Origin: Arsenophonus sp052171895
GTDB taxonomy: Bacteria; Pseudomonadota; Gammaproteobacteria; Enterobacterales; Enterobacteriaceae
Reading direction: 5' to 3'
DNA: 64,000 nucleotides
NCBI GenBank assembly: GCA_052171895.1
Contig: JBQMRN010000004.1
Location: 62,001 to 126,000 of the forward strand
Positions 10,745-20,342 of this stretch are shown in pieces. A program made the translations under genes and the position numbers. The notes beneath the pieces are model-generated. The model was not told where the DNA came from. It ran no database searches and was given only the letters and a program-made list of their open reading frames with translations. How positions within the stretch are numbered: position 1 is the stretch's first letter; each line of letters starts with the position of its first letter.

Positions 10745-11130
10745 CATGATAAATAAATGATTATTTAACTCCCTTTCCCTCCAAGCGTTAATAACCATTA
10801 CTGGGTGCATAATGCACGACGCGTTTATCTCAGCAAGGTTGCAAAGAAATTCAAACATATGATGGAAGTTGCCGTTGCTAAGTCTTGCATGCAGTACGGT
10901 CATCAAAGATTCTATGGTGAAGTCTCAGTGCTATTGAATCTGTATCTTCCAGACAATAGAAAACGAAATGTTTATGATTATACTAAAGGTGTGTTTAATG
11001 TGTTAAGCAAAACAAATATTTAGAATGATGATTTACAGGTCCAAGTGATGATGGTGAAGAAAATTGATAATAACGGCGGCACCAATGGCGATAAGTGTGT
11101 GGTGGTTATTGATAAGTATTATTAACCGTT
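10745..11130 (+). pseudogene. rusA: RusA-like Holliday junction resolvase, broken
   Basis: RusA is a phage-borne endonuclease that resolves four-way DNA junctions. The sequence shows the N-terminal LTPF, a one-base frameshift, then PPSVNNHYWVHNARRVYLS, which is the RusA opening (PPSVN.YWR...R..IS), and later LYLPDNRKRNVYDYTKGVF, corresponding to the PPDRRKRDLDNLLK motif that carries the catalytic aspartates; here one position reads N and another Y, so catalytic acids are damaged. A stop after VLSKTNI is followed by NDDLQVQ, the usual next motif. Its place after the Dam-like gene and before the lysis genes is standard for lambdoid phages. Confidence 0.65.
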
Positions 11131-11168
11131 GACATTCTAGAAAACTAAGTAAGTAAACGAAGCTCTCT

Positions 11169-11345
11169 ATGAATAAGATTAAAAATAGACAACTAGCACT
11201 GCCTATGCTGGCAGCGAGATGACATCCTGTATGGTGCGCTATCACTTAGTGAATGGGTTTTGATTGCTAGCATTATCTGTTCAGTGCTAAGCCTTGATCT
11301 TAACTGATATTATCAGGACAAAAAGTACTGCTATTAAACGAGAAA
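11169..11345 (+). pseudogene. phage holin, broken
   Basis: Holins permeabilise the inner membrane to release lysozyme. After a short frameshifted start, a frame reads YGALSLSEWVLIASIICSVL followed by the end of a membrane segment and, past a stop, YYQDKKYCY. This resembles the last membrane helix and charged tail of small lambdoid holins. It lies immediately before the lysozyme ruin, the normal position. Not functional. Confidence 0.5.
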
Positions 11346-11355
11346 TGGGTAATAA

Positions 11356-11840
11356 ATGTTTAACTTAAAAAAACCATTCTGCTGGCAACTACAGGCGATG
11401 TATTAGCACTTACTTCTGTCCTGGTGCAGTGTGTGGGACGACGGTAAGCATTATAAAAATCCTATCATGATGACAGAGCTGTATGCCCACAGTTTCTTAC
11501 GGTCATACAGGTAAAGATATTGAGATAGGAGAAATTTATAGCGAAAAGAATTCAACGCGTTGATAAAACAAGATTTTCATGTAATAGGTGCCACAGTTGA
11601 ACGTTATTCTCTGTTCCGCGCTTAGCAATTTTCAAAAAGCTATTTTAACTTTGTTTATTTAAAAAATCAGCAGTGGGAGATATTTGCAAGTTCAATACTG
11701 CTCAAAAAGTTAAAGGCATGAGATATTCAAGGTACTTGTGAGCAGATGCGACAATGCAAATACAATGAAGGAAAGGTATAAAACTGGCTGATTAAGTGCT
11801 TGGAGCCTAGAAGTGGAGCTTTGTTTAAATCCAGATTTAT
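11356..11840 (+). pseudogene. phage lysozyme (endolysin), broken
   Basis: Muramidase of the T4/P21 type that degrades peptidoglycan at lysis. The N-terminus reads MFNLKKTILLATTGDVLALT, like the signal-arrest helix of such endolysins. Later frames show PYHD, VSYGHTGKDIEIGEIYSEK (catalytic-loop region), VIGATVERY, SSILLKKLKA and DIQGTCEQMRQCKYNEGKV, all in the family order. Frameshifts occur near 11430 and 11560 and stops near 11625 and 11720. A second, independently decayed lysozyme gene is at 48110-48590. Confidence 0.7.
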
Positions 11841-13190
11841 TTACCCATACAACTTAATGATCCTTTGGATCGCTCAAGGATTTGCTATACCCATATAGCG
11901 CCCAGCTTTGTAAATAATTGCATCGAGCCTGAACCATTTTAAATGACCCTTCGATGAAGTAGGTTAGTCCTATCGCGAGCCTCGCTCGACGAACTGATGT
12001 ATGTAGAAAAGTTTATTTCAAAAGAAAAAGGCAATACAATATTTAAATGTTGTCGTACTACTATATCTAAAATAGCTACAATGAGCAGCCTTGAGTGAGA
12101 TGCTCAAATACATTAATGCTGAACCTAAAGCTAAAGCAAAAGCTGAAGGTTTGACGTTCCCTAGTAAACAGTATCGTTAACTTTCCAATAAGAATACTTT
12201 ATGGCGAAAGTATTAAAAGTATTCAGAGATACATCAACTAAAATTTTAGTACATGATGTCTACATCGTTTGGTGCCGATGCTTAAGCTAACCGTCAGATT
12301 TATCGACTCCTAAAGAGTGAAGTCTGTTTAATGGCAATGAGGTACATCTACGAACTACAAGCAATCATATTCGATATGAATAAGTGAGTTAAAAGGAAGT
12401 CAAGATATTAACTTGCTCAACTTCTTTAGTTTAATAGAATTGAGCATTAATTAGACGCACGGATAAGGTTGCACTGACTGAAAAATATTCTTTTACTGAG
12501 CATGGTTAAAAAGGTACCAGTTTGATGAAACTACGCAGAAATATAGAAAAATCAATTAAAAATCTGAACAATTGGTAAAAACCTTATTCAATTCAAGCTG
12601 GGGAAACTTTTGGGTAATTTTCCTGAGATAGATTAGAAAACACATGAATAGCTATTTATAATTCATTGAAAGCAGGTAGCAATTGAATTCGTTAACAAGG
12701 AGTTACTAGCAATCAGTGCCTCGTATTAGTGCGGACGTAGTAATAGAATATTATTGCCAAAATATACCACACACCGCCAGCGCCGCCAGCGAAAAGTAAA
12801 ATATTTGTAGATTGTCTACATGTTGCCAAAGTCTTGGCTGGAAAGTATCAGTCTAAAATCAAAAGATAACGAGGAAGTAAGTGTGCTCATGTGGATATTA
12901 ATTTTTATCATGTATGGCAATGTATGGCAGCTTTTTTTGTAGAAACTGACTTTGCCGCCTCGGTGTGAGTAGCTATGAATTTTCATCAAAAACATTCCAA
13001 AAAAGCGAAAAGTATATTTGAGTTAAATTTTGAAACCACAAGGGCGATTAACGGTATAGTGTATTGTGTAGAAAATGAACTGGAAAATTTTTCTTATTAT
13101 CTTTTTACTACTGACTTCAAATGTTAGATGTAATCTTGTATTATGATGCTGAAAAGCATGAAAGATTGTGCTGTATCGTATAGAGGAAAA
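11841..13190. other. degraded stretch between lysis genes, not assigned
   Basis: About 1.35 kb between the lysozyme and Rz ruins; in intact lambdoid phages these are adjacent, so extra DNA has been gained here. Short coding-like pieces occur (for example MLKYINAEPKAKAKAEGLTF near 12100-12160 and SVPRISADVVIEYYCQN near 12715-12765) but I could not identify them. No terminal repeats of the known IS types of this window were seen. Confidence 0.35.
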
Positions 13191-13194
13191 AACC

Positions 13195-13500
13195 GTTTGC
13201 ATTTAAGCACCTAACTCAGGAGATAGAAACTATTAGGGCGCTGGATGTACAACATACCAAAGAACTTGAACATGATAAGAACCTTATTACTCAGTTTGAG
13301 CGCGATCTGGCTACTAATCTCGTCGGTTGCAGGTCAATGCCACCTGGACATAGTGTCAACCGGTATAGCATCTCCTCCCTCCTATCGGGTCAGACCAGTA
13401 TGTGGCTGATACAGCCAGTGCTAAAGTTATAGACACCGCTCAACGGAATTACTTCATCCTCTAAAATAGAATCAAAATTAGGGAATAGCAGATAAATAGG
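13195..13500 (+). pseudogene. Rz-like inner-membrane spanin, broken
   Basis: Rz spanins disrupt the outer membrane in phage lysis. The readable frame IETIRALDVQHTKELEHDKN continues as NLITQFERDLATNLVGCR and then a shifted piece containing RLQVNAT, matching the coiled-coil and following RLRV.A.C region of Rz proteins. Frameshifts follow near 13335. With holin and lysozyme upstream it completes a lambdoid lysis cassette, separated by 1.35 kb of extra DNA. Confidence 0.5.
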
Positions 13501-13560
13501 TTGTAGAAGTGTATGTGCGACATGTTGTTTATTTAATCAATAGGAAAATAAGAATTAATA

Positions 13561-14612
13561 GTTATGTTGGCAAAGATTGTTGGTAGAAATCTATTATACA
13601 GTATGAATGGTTTTTGCTACAGAGCTTGCCATGAAAAAGTAAACAGTTATACAGATCAAACTGAGTCTTTCCTCACTTCCTGTAAACATAAAGCTGCATC
13701 TCATTAATTAGCTCAGCAACAATTTGTTTGATGATCTTGATTCATGCATTGAAGCAAATCATTCCAGTTTATCCTGATCAAATTGTCAAAGTAAACAGCT
13801 TATATCCTGGAAAGATTTATAGAGTTATAGCGATATCGTTACAAAATCCCCGATTGCAGGAAAACATTTTAGAATGTTACTAGAAGTCATCTGGCGAAAC
13901 TACATCACAAGGAAAATGGTTTAGTTATCTGCAATGTATCTTGAATAGCTTCACTTTACGGGGGGTCAGCAAAATAAACAGGTATTGATTTAAAAACAGC
14001 GTTTAAATGGGGTGTCACTTCTTCCTTGCTATTCATGGGCAACAGCCAATATAAATGTAGTAACTGGTATTGTTGAAGTCGACGAAACATTTTTCTGAAT
14101 CCTTTAAAGGGAAGCGTTATCGCCCATACATAATAGAAAAGCTAGAAAAGACGCTAGAGGAGGAAATACAAAAAAAGAATGAAACGCGCTATTAATCAGC
14201 AGACAACAACAAGGTCGAATCATGTAGCAATGAGATTCTTAAAGAGTTTAATGCAGAGTAGTGTGTTATAGCCGTTTTCTTTAGCTGATCATCGATAAAA
14301 AGTCTATCCTTTGTTCGAATGAAGTTAAATAGTATAAAATCTTTACTAGCGAGCATAAAATTAGTCACCATTGCCTAATAAAGTTGGATAATCAGAGAGT
14401 TATTGGTAAGGAATTCAAAAATTAAACTATGAAGAGTTATATTAGCCGATTAAAAATATGGCTGAGTAGATTCTATGGTGTAGAGTCGTTGTATTTAGTG
14501 AATTATCTGGTCTGAAGAAGATTGTTTAAAACCCTAACAATTGGAAGTTATAAGAAAATTTGCTGTATAATAAAAAAGATTATTCATTTCGCTCTTATGC
14601 TTTGTTAATCTA
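13561..14612 (+). mobile_element. IS1595-family element, degraded copy 2
   Basis: Matches the copy at 26677-27712 over its length: left end GTTATGTTGGCAAAG, then the zinc-ribbon region, then VNIN..TGIVEVDETFF with the first DDE aspartate still legible near 14080, and the downstream segment AGARGGNTKKE. The right end (CTTTGTTAATC) is eroded and abuts an IS256 copy whose own first bases are missing. The transposase frame is destroyed by many indels. Confidence 0.65.
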
Positions 14613-15955
14613 TTCTTTATCCTTAAATTGGATGTTGTTTCCCATCCAATCTCAGGTCACAAATCCCATTAACTAGTTCCAGCTTTTTTAATTTTAAGCA
14701 GATGGGAGCAGCTTAAATACCATTAAAAGAGTTGTTTTTCTTGAACTACAGTTTTTTGCACATCAGCTTCCCTTCCCCGTAGGTTCACTATCGCAAAAGG
14801 CGATTCAATTATATTCGTAGTTCTTATTGATCTCTAGTGCGCTGACGGGCAGTTGTAGAATGCTAGCAGTTATTTTTGATCTTTCTCCAACTTTTTTATT
14901 GCTGCAGGATATTTTGCTGAAAAGCTTGCTAATAAAACATCAATAGCTTTGTTAGCGGTATCACTGCTCTTCTGCTAGCCAGAACTTTCCGCAAGCTCAG
15001 GCTTAACTTTCAGTTGTATGCCTTTGAAGAGTGAACCCAGCAGATTACCTGTTTTGTATACCCAACAGGGTTGGTGCTATGCGTCCAGTAATATCTTGGC
15101 ATTGCATTCTAAAAATAAAGGGCATGATCTTCCGTAGCAATCTTGGGAGATATGGTTAAGCCAGGTGATTACAGGCTATTGAGAAGTTTAGCCAAGTTCG
15201 CTTTTGACTCTCGATAAGCATCTTCGAGCCCAACGAGCTCCTTACGTACATGTTCAGTGACGCTGATAATAATCTAGCAGGTAAAGGCGATCATCTTGCC
15301 TAACAGAACTGTATATACCATCTGGTAAGAAATAAACGTAGCACGTATCACTTAAATCAACGCATGCACCCATTGTCTATTCTCTTCACAATTTATTGCT
15401 ATTTCAGTTTGCTGATGGTAGTCAGAGAGACTATGTCCTTTCAGGGAGTGGCCCTAGAGGTTCCTGAAAATCACTAATGGCTATATGCCTTTGCAGGATA
15501 GCCATGGTAGCAACTTCTTCAATGATTTTCACACTTTAGATAAGGCGTTAGCAACGAGCATTGAAGGATATTAAGTTGCCGCTGTGATGCATAATCTTAG
15601 GCACTTTAATCTCAATATCGTCAATACCACTCTGTATACTTCGCTGTGGTAAATAACAGTTATGGATGACAGGATGGGGAGCTGCCTGTCGAGAAGGCAG
15701 CGTTCACAGCATGTTGTTACAGCATGGCTTCCGAGCTAAGCTTTAACGGTGGTGGCTATCAGAGTTGCCTGTAACGATTACTGATAAGTTCATGCAAGGG
15801 ATCAGAGGTAATATCTGTTTTCAGATACCTCTCCTCTAGAGTAGACTTTTTATGGCATATCATCTCTCTCTTCTTAAAATTATTCACGAACTTAATTAGT
15901 AGGATATGTCAGCATCTCTAAACCCTCATACACTAGAAATGAACATAACTCTTAA
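14607..15955 (-). mobile_element. IS256-family element, degraded copy
   Basis: About 1.35 kb colinear with the copies at 22521-23950 and 38649-40052, transposase on the minus strand. The right end keeps CATACACTAGAAATGAACAT; the left terminal 60 or so bases are missing at the junction with IS1595. No open frame above about 60 residues remains. Confidence 0.65.
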
Positions 15956-16006
15956 ATTCAAATTATTTGCCAAAGTCTTACTTAATAATTAATTTTATAA
16001 GTAATG

Positions 16007-16708
16007 TTATGAATGAGATATACCCAATACTATACTTGCTGGTGTCAAACCATTAATTAAACAATCTGATTGACCATCATAGGCGATTTTCCCATCTGCA
16101 ATAACGATAGAGCGAGTTGCTAATTGGCTAGTATCTTCCAAAAAATGGGAGACCATCAGTAAGGTTAATTGGCGTTCATCACATACTTGTTTAAGTAATG
16201 TTAACATTTCATTACGTAATGAAGGATCGAGAGCAGAAAAAGGTTCATCTAACAATAAAATTTGTTTTTGGCGGATCAAGCAACGCGCTAACGCAGTACG
16301 TTGGCGTTGTCCGCCTGATATTTGAGCAGGTAACCGAGTTATACAATTATTAAGTGAAACTTGTTCTATAATCTGCTTTACTGTGCGATCTTGAACTCTA
16401 TCTAAACGTAAATTTGGCGCAATGCCTAAGGCAATATTTTGCCAAACAGTTAAATGAGAAAATAGATTATTTTCCTGAAAAAGAATAGAAACTGGGCGCT
16501 TGGCAGGTGGTATAGTCGTATAATTTTGGCTATTTAGCCAAATTTCACCATGTTCTGGATATTGAAATCCGGCGATTAAATCCAGTAGAGTGCTTTTTCC
16601 TGCACCACTAGGGCCTAATATAGCCACCCTTTCAGCTTTATTTACTTGAAAATTAAACTGCATTGTTAGATTTTCATAACAATAAACAAGTTGATCTAAT
16701 TTTATCAT
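16007..16708 (-). CDS. thiQ: thiamine/TPP ABC importer, ATP-binding subunit
   Basis: ATPase that powers thiamine, TMP and TPP uptake together with ThiP and ThiB, on the cytoplasmic face of the inner membrane. The 233-residue protein has Walker A GPSGAGKST at residues 32-40, the Q-loop region FQENNLFSHLTV, the ABC signature ISGGQRQRTALARCL, Walker B ILLLDEPFSALDP and the switch histidine in MVSHF. I chose the ATG at 16708, which makes an ATGA overlap with the thiP stop and gives the usual MIKL-like N-terminus; a longer frame opens 13 codons upstream inside thiP. Last gene of thiBPQ. Intact. Confidence 0.96.
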   Translation of the reverse strand: MIKLDQLVYCYENLTMQFNFQVNKAERVAILGPSGAGKSTLLDLIAGFQYPEHGEIWLNSQNYTTIPPAKRPVSILFQENNLFSHLTVWQNIALGIAPNLRLDRVQDRTVKQIIEQVSLNNCITRLPAQISGGQRQRTALARCLIRQKQILLLDEPFSALDPSLRNEMLTLLKQVCDERQLTLLMVSHFLEDTSQLATRSIVIADGKIAYDGQSDCLINGLTPASIVLGISHS

Positions 16709-18297
16709 GCTCTTTTCCTGATAAATATTTCTAATAAGCTGAAACAAACTAATAGCATTAACAATGCAGTAACTGCCGCATCATTATTACGGTAAGAGCC
16801 TAATTGTTGATAGAGATAATAAGGTAGAGTACGAAAGTTCTCATTACCAAACAGCGCAATAATACCAAAATCACCTATTGAGAGTATACAGGCAAAAGTG
16901 AAGGCTTGTCTTATTGTACGTCTTAAGGCTTTTAATTCAATTAGAGCTAGTCGATTTATGCCTTTGATTTGTAATGAAAGGCACAATAAATTATAGCGTT
17001 CAGCTAAGTCATACATTGGATTTTCTAGTATTTTTAAAGCATAAGGAATAGCCATTAAAGCATTCGTCAAGATGATTAAACTATAAGGCGAGTAGGCTAA
17101 ACTAACGCTATTATTGAATAATAAAAAGAAGCTGGTTGCTAAAACTATGCTTGGTATCGCTAATATTAATAATCCACTTAGTTCGAAGGTTCGATAGAGT
17201 AGTATTGAGCGGCGAAGACGTAATTCACGACTACTCCAAAGTAGCATTATAGTAAAAATAATACAAAGTACCCCAGCGCTAATAGCGATAAAAATCGAAT
17301 TAATGCATGCTTGCCATAAGCTTGGCTGTTGTAACACCTGTAATAGTGTTAAGTTTAAACCATCAACAATAATAGCCAATAAAGGTGGAATTAAGAAAAA
17401 TAAAGTCATACCAATTAGTAATGTATCCGAGCATTTCTGCCATCGAGAATCAGCTGGATTTTTCCAGCGCAATTGTCGACTAGCGCCGATGGGAAAGGAG
17501 ACATTTAATTTTTGACTTAATAATACTAGCCCTAAACAGCAAAAAAGTTGAACCAAAGCCAGTAAAGCGGCTTTATTAAGATCAAAATCATAACTTAATG
17601 ATTGATATATAGCGAGTTCAATGGTGGTTGCAGCAGGCCCCCCACCAAGCGTCAGTACGGTAGCAAAACTAGCGAAGCATACCATAAAAATCAGAACAAA
17701 TGTTGGTAAAATCTGTCGTCTAAGATAAGGCCATTCAACAATCTGAAAATGTTGCCATTGGTTCATGCCTAGTTGTGCGGCAAGCTGGCGTTGCTCAACA
17801 GCAATACTCTCTAGTGCAAGCAATAGCAGCTGGCTAGCTAAAGGTAAATTAAAAAAGACATGTGCTAATAAAATACCTTTTAGGCCGTAAGGGGTAAATT
17901 GGTAATTAATACCTAACCATTGACAAAATTGAGCAATCCATCCCATCCGACCATAAACGGTTAATAACCCTAAAATGGCTACTAGTACTGGCAAAACTAA
18001 TGTCATTGAACATAACCGTAAAAATAGTATCCGACCTGTAAAATGGCGTCGGAAAAGGGCTTTGGCTAGAAATATTCCAGGGATAACTGATAATAATGCC
18101 GATAGTAATGCTTGCCAAAATGTAAATCCAATGATATGCCATAGATAACTATCATCAATAAATTCTTGCCAACTTATTTGAGGGGCATGTAACCATAAAG
18201 TGCTGAAAGTGAGTACCGCAATACTGATTAATAGGGTGGACACAACTAGGTCAGGCCAAAGTGAACTGCCTATTGGTGGCTTACGGCATTTTGCCAT
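16705..18297 (-). CDS. thiP: thiamine/TPP ABC importer, permease subunit
   Basis: Inner-membrane channel of the thiamine importer, about 530 residues, formed as a tandem duplication of two permease halves with roughly twelve membrane helices. The EAA-like loops are visible in both halves: GMNQWQHFQIVEWPYLRRQI and, near the C-terminus, SLQIKGINRLALIELKALRR. The N-terminal HIIGFTFWQALLSALLSVIPG and the C-terminal SIGDFGIIALFGNENFRTLP are typical of ThiP. I prefer the start at 18297 (MAKCRKPP); another ATG four codons upstream is possible. It overlaps the end of thiB and shares ATGA with thiQ, so the three are translationally coupled. Intact. Confidence 0.96.
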   Translation of the reverse strand: MAKCRKPPIGSSLWPDLVVSTLLISIAVLTFSTLWLHAPQISWQEFIDDSYLWHIIGFTFWQALLSALLSVIPGIFLAKALFRRHFTGRILFLRLCSMTLVLPVLVAILGLLTVYGRMGWIAQFCQWLGINYQFTPYGLKGILLAHVFFNLPLASQLLLLALESIAVEQRQLAAQLGMNQWQHFQIVEWPYLRRQILPTFVLIFMVCFASFATVLTLGGGPAATTIELAIYQSLSYDFDLNKAALLALVQLFCCLGLVLLSQKLNVSFPIGASRQLRWKNPADSRWQKCSDTLLIGMTLFFLIPPLLAIIVDGLNLTLLQVLQQPSLWQACINSIFIAISAGVLCIIFTIMLLWSSRELRLRRSILLYRTFELSGLLILAIPSIVLATSFFLLFNNSVSLAYSPYSLIILTNALMAIPYALKILENPMYDLAERYNLLCLSLQIKGINRLALIELKALRRTIRQAFTFACILSIGDFGIIALFGNENFRTLPYYLYQQLGSYRNNDAAVTALLMLLVCFSLLEIFIRKRA

Positions 18298-19271
18298 AAA
18301 TAGATCCATTGATTGCGATATTGAGTAATATCTTCTGCATTAAATTGTAATGATTTTTTAGGGAGTGGTATTTTTTGATAAACGTCAAGTAAAGGAATAT
18401 CAATGACCGGATACATCCAATTGGTTGTTGGTAATGTTTTTTGAAATATTGGTGAGAGCATAAATTGTATGAATTGTTGAGCTAATTTAGGGTGCTTACT
18501 CGTTGCCAATTGGGCAGCTACTTCAATTTGCAAATAGTGTCCCTCATTAAATAGTGCAGCAGCATAATTGTTTTTTTTATTATTTAACAGATGAAAACCT
18601 GGTGAAGAGCTATAACTTAGAACAAAATCACTTTCACCTTTTAAGAGCAATCCATATGATTCGCTCCAACCTTTTGTAACGGTTACGGTTTTTTTAGCTA
18701 TTTTTTGCCAAGCTTGGGTACTGTTATTCCCATAAATTTTTTGTATCCAAAGTAATAGCCCTAAACCTGCTGTACTGGTACGTGGATCTTGGTAAATAAT
18801 TTTCCATAGTTTGGTGCTATTAATAAGTTCATCAAGACTTTTAGGTACTTCAGTGATTCGCGTTTTATCATAAATAAAAGCAAAATAACCATAATCGTAA
18901 GGGATAAAAATATTGTTATCCCATTTTATTGGTAATTTCAGTTGACTGGTGTCAATTTGACTCTTCGTAAATAAGCCCGTTTTTTTTGCTAGATCAATTA
19001 AGTTATTATCAAGTCCTAGGACAATATCGGCTTGGCTGTTTTTCCCTTCCATTCTAAGGCGATTTAATAACGTTACCCCATCATTTAGGCCAATTAACTT
19101 TAGTTCGCAGTGACAGATTTGTTCGAAGGCAGGTTTTATTGCAGGCCCTGTCCCCCAATCTGCAATAAAGGAATCATAAGTGTAAACAATTAATATAGGT
19201 TTTGCCTGAAGAGCGAAAGCTGAACAACAAATTAACCCACCACTAACTATTTTTAACAGTATATTCTTCAA
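18270..19271 (-). CDS. thiB: thiamine-binding periplasmic protein
   Basis: Periplasmic receptor that captures thiamine and its phosphates for ThiPQ. The 333-residue precursor begins with a signal peptide (MKNILLKIVSGGLICCSAFA, cleavage expected near ALQAKP). The mature part starts ILIVYTYDSFIADWGTGP, the family hallmark, and contains GLDNNLIDLAKKTGLF, FIPYDYGYFAFIYD and VTKGWSESYGLLLKGE. It is the first gene of the operon and is preceded by a TPP-riboswitch-like leader; GGAG lies about 15 bases before the ATG. With no thiamine synthesis genes in the window, uptake may be the vitamin source, but that cannot be judged from here. Confidence 0.96.
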   Translation of the reverse strand: MKNILLKIVSGGLICCSAFALQAKPILIVYTYDSFIADWGTGPAIKPAFEQICHCELKLIGLNDGVTLLNRLRMEGKNSQADIVLGLDNNLIDLAKKTGLFTKSQIDTSQLKLPIKWDNNIFIPYDYGYFAFIYDKTRITEVPKSLDELINSTKLWKIIYQDPRTSTAGLGLLLWIQKIYGNNSTQAWQKIAKKTVTVTKGWSESYGLLLKGESDFVLSYSSSPGFHLLNNKKNNYAAALFNEGHYLQIEVAAQLATSKHPKLAQQFIQFMLSPIFQKTLPTTNWMYPVIDIPLLDVYQKIPLPKKSLQFNAEDITQYRNQWIYLWQNAVSHQ

Positions 19272-19371
19272 TACTGAGTTCTCCTATATAATTAAATAAA
19301 AGTAATGCAGGATCTGAGGAATAGACAGTTAATGAAGGTATTTATATATGAATAAATCATTAGAGTAGCTC

Positions 19372-19470
19372 AAATCTCTATGCCGCGATATTAATCGGAT
19401 CAGGTTTAACGAGTTTTTCTTAGGTAGCTATTAAAAATATTAAGTTGATAGCTAGCATTTCATTTTATGG
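19372..19470 (-). promoter_or_regulatory. TPP riboswitch (THI element)-like leader of thiBPQ
   Basis: On the minus strand, about 100 bases upstream of thiB, the sequence reads CTAAGAAAAACTCG, then AACCTGATCCGATTAATATC, then GCGGCATAGAGATTT. This follows the conserved 3' half of TPP riboswitches (CTGAGA ... ACCC..GAACCTGATCTGGATAATACCAGCG..GGGA). The 5' GGGGTGC element is only weakly represented (ATGCTAGC). The E. coli thiB operon has such an element, supporting the assignment. Some consensus bases have drifted (CTGAGA to CTAAGA, CGATTAATATCG for the P2 stem loop), so ligand binding may be weakened. Confidence 0.65.
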
Positions 19471-19580
19471 TCTTATTGTAAGATGTTATCTTATAATTGC
19501 AAATACTATATTTGATAAAGGCTTATCATGTAGAGTAGTATAAAAAGAAGTTATCTTTTAAATTTTAACGAGGTAGTCAG

Positions 19581-20111
19581 ATGATTGACAATGATGGCTA
19601 CCGCCAGAATGTAGGAATTGTAATTTGTAATCGGCAAGGCCAGGTCTTATGGGCTCGGCGTTATGGACAGTATTCATGGCAGTTCCCTCAAGGGGGAATT
19701 AATCCTGAAGAATCGTCAGAACAGGCGATGTATCGAGAATTATTCGAAGAGGTTGGGTTGGATCGTAAGGATGTTAAAATATTGGCATCTATTCGGAACT
19801 GGTTACGTTACAAATTGCCTAAACGTTTGGTGCGTTGGGATATAAAGCCAGTTTGTATTGGACAAAAGCAACGTTGGTTTTTGTTACAATTAGTTTGTAA
19901 TGAACAAAATATTAATGTGAAAATAAGTAAAACGCCTGAATTTGATAGTTGGCGTTGGGTGAGTTATTGGTATCCTGTTCGTCAGGTTGTTTTTTTTAAA
20001 CGCGATGTTTATCGATACGTTATGAAAGAATTTGCTCCAATGGTTATGTCATTGCAAAATAGTGCAGTGATATCAAATAAGAGCTATACATATAGGTGTA
20101 AAGCTAGCTAA
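19581..20111 (+). CDS. rppH: RNA pyrophosphohydrolase
   Basis: Removes pyrophosphate from the 5' end of triphosphorylated mRNAs and so starts RNase E-dependent decay. The product is 176 residues, the exact E. coli length, with the Nudix box at about 38-60 (GGINPEESSEQAMYRELFEE then VGL) complete in its glutamates. The C-terminal WVSYWYPVRQVV.FKRDVYR segment is conserved. GAGG lies about nine bases before the ATG. In E. coli rppH is followed by ptsP and lgt; here ptsP is absent and a terminator-like hairpin follows. Intact. Confidence 0.97.
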   Translation: MIDNDGYRQNVGIVICNRQGQVLWARRYGQYSWQFPQGGINPEESSEQAMYRELFEEVGLDRKDVKILASIRNWLRYKLPKRLVRWDIKPVCIGQKQRWFLLQLVCNEQNINVKISKTPEFDSWRWVSYWYPVRQVVFFKRDVYRYVMKEFAPMVMSLQNSAVISNKSYTYRCKAS

Positions 20112-20176
20112 ATAAATTTAGCGAAAGTAGGTTAATGTTTTTTAATAGCTAACTTTTTTCTTTTAAAACCGAAGTG

Positions 20177-20211
20177 AGAGTAGTGAAATCTACTCTTATT
20201 TTGTTTTTTTA
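20177..20211 (+). terminator. rho-independent terminator after rppH
   Basis: A seven-base stem AGAGTAG / CTACTCT with a six-base loop (TGAAAT) is followed by TTATTTTGTTTTTTT. It begins 66 bases after the rppH stop codon and points in the direction of rppH transcription, so lgt probably has its own promoter. Confidence 0.7.
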
Positions 20212-20342
20212 AAATTTACTTGCTAGAATATGGAGTAAATAGATTTGTTAATGAATTTAATCCATAAAGTGTACCATTAGGTTTTAAACCGCATTCACTT
20301 ATTCAATGCTATCAAGCTCTATAAAACTAAAGAGTGCAGACG

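Noticed and set aside
17303..17515. Plus-strand frame inside thiP
   Set aside because: Antisense shadow of an intact, well-conserved gene.
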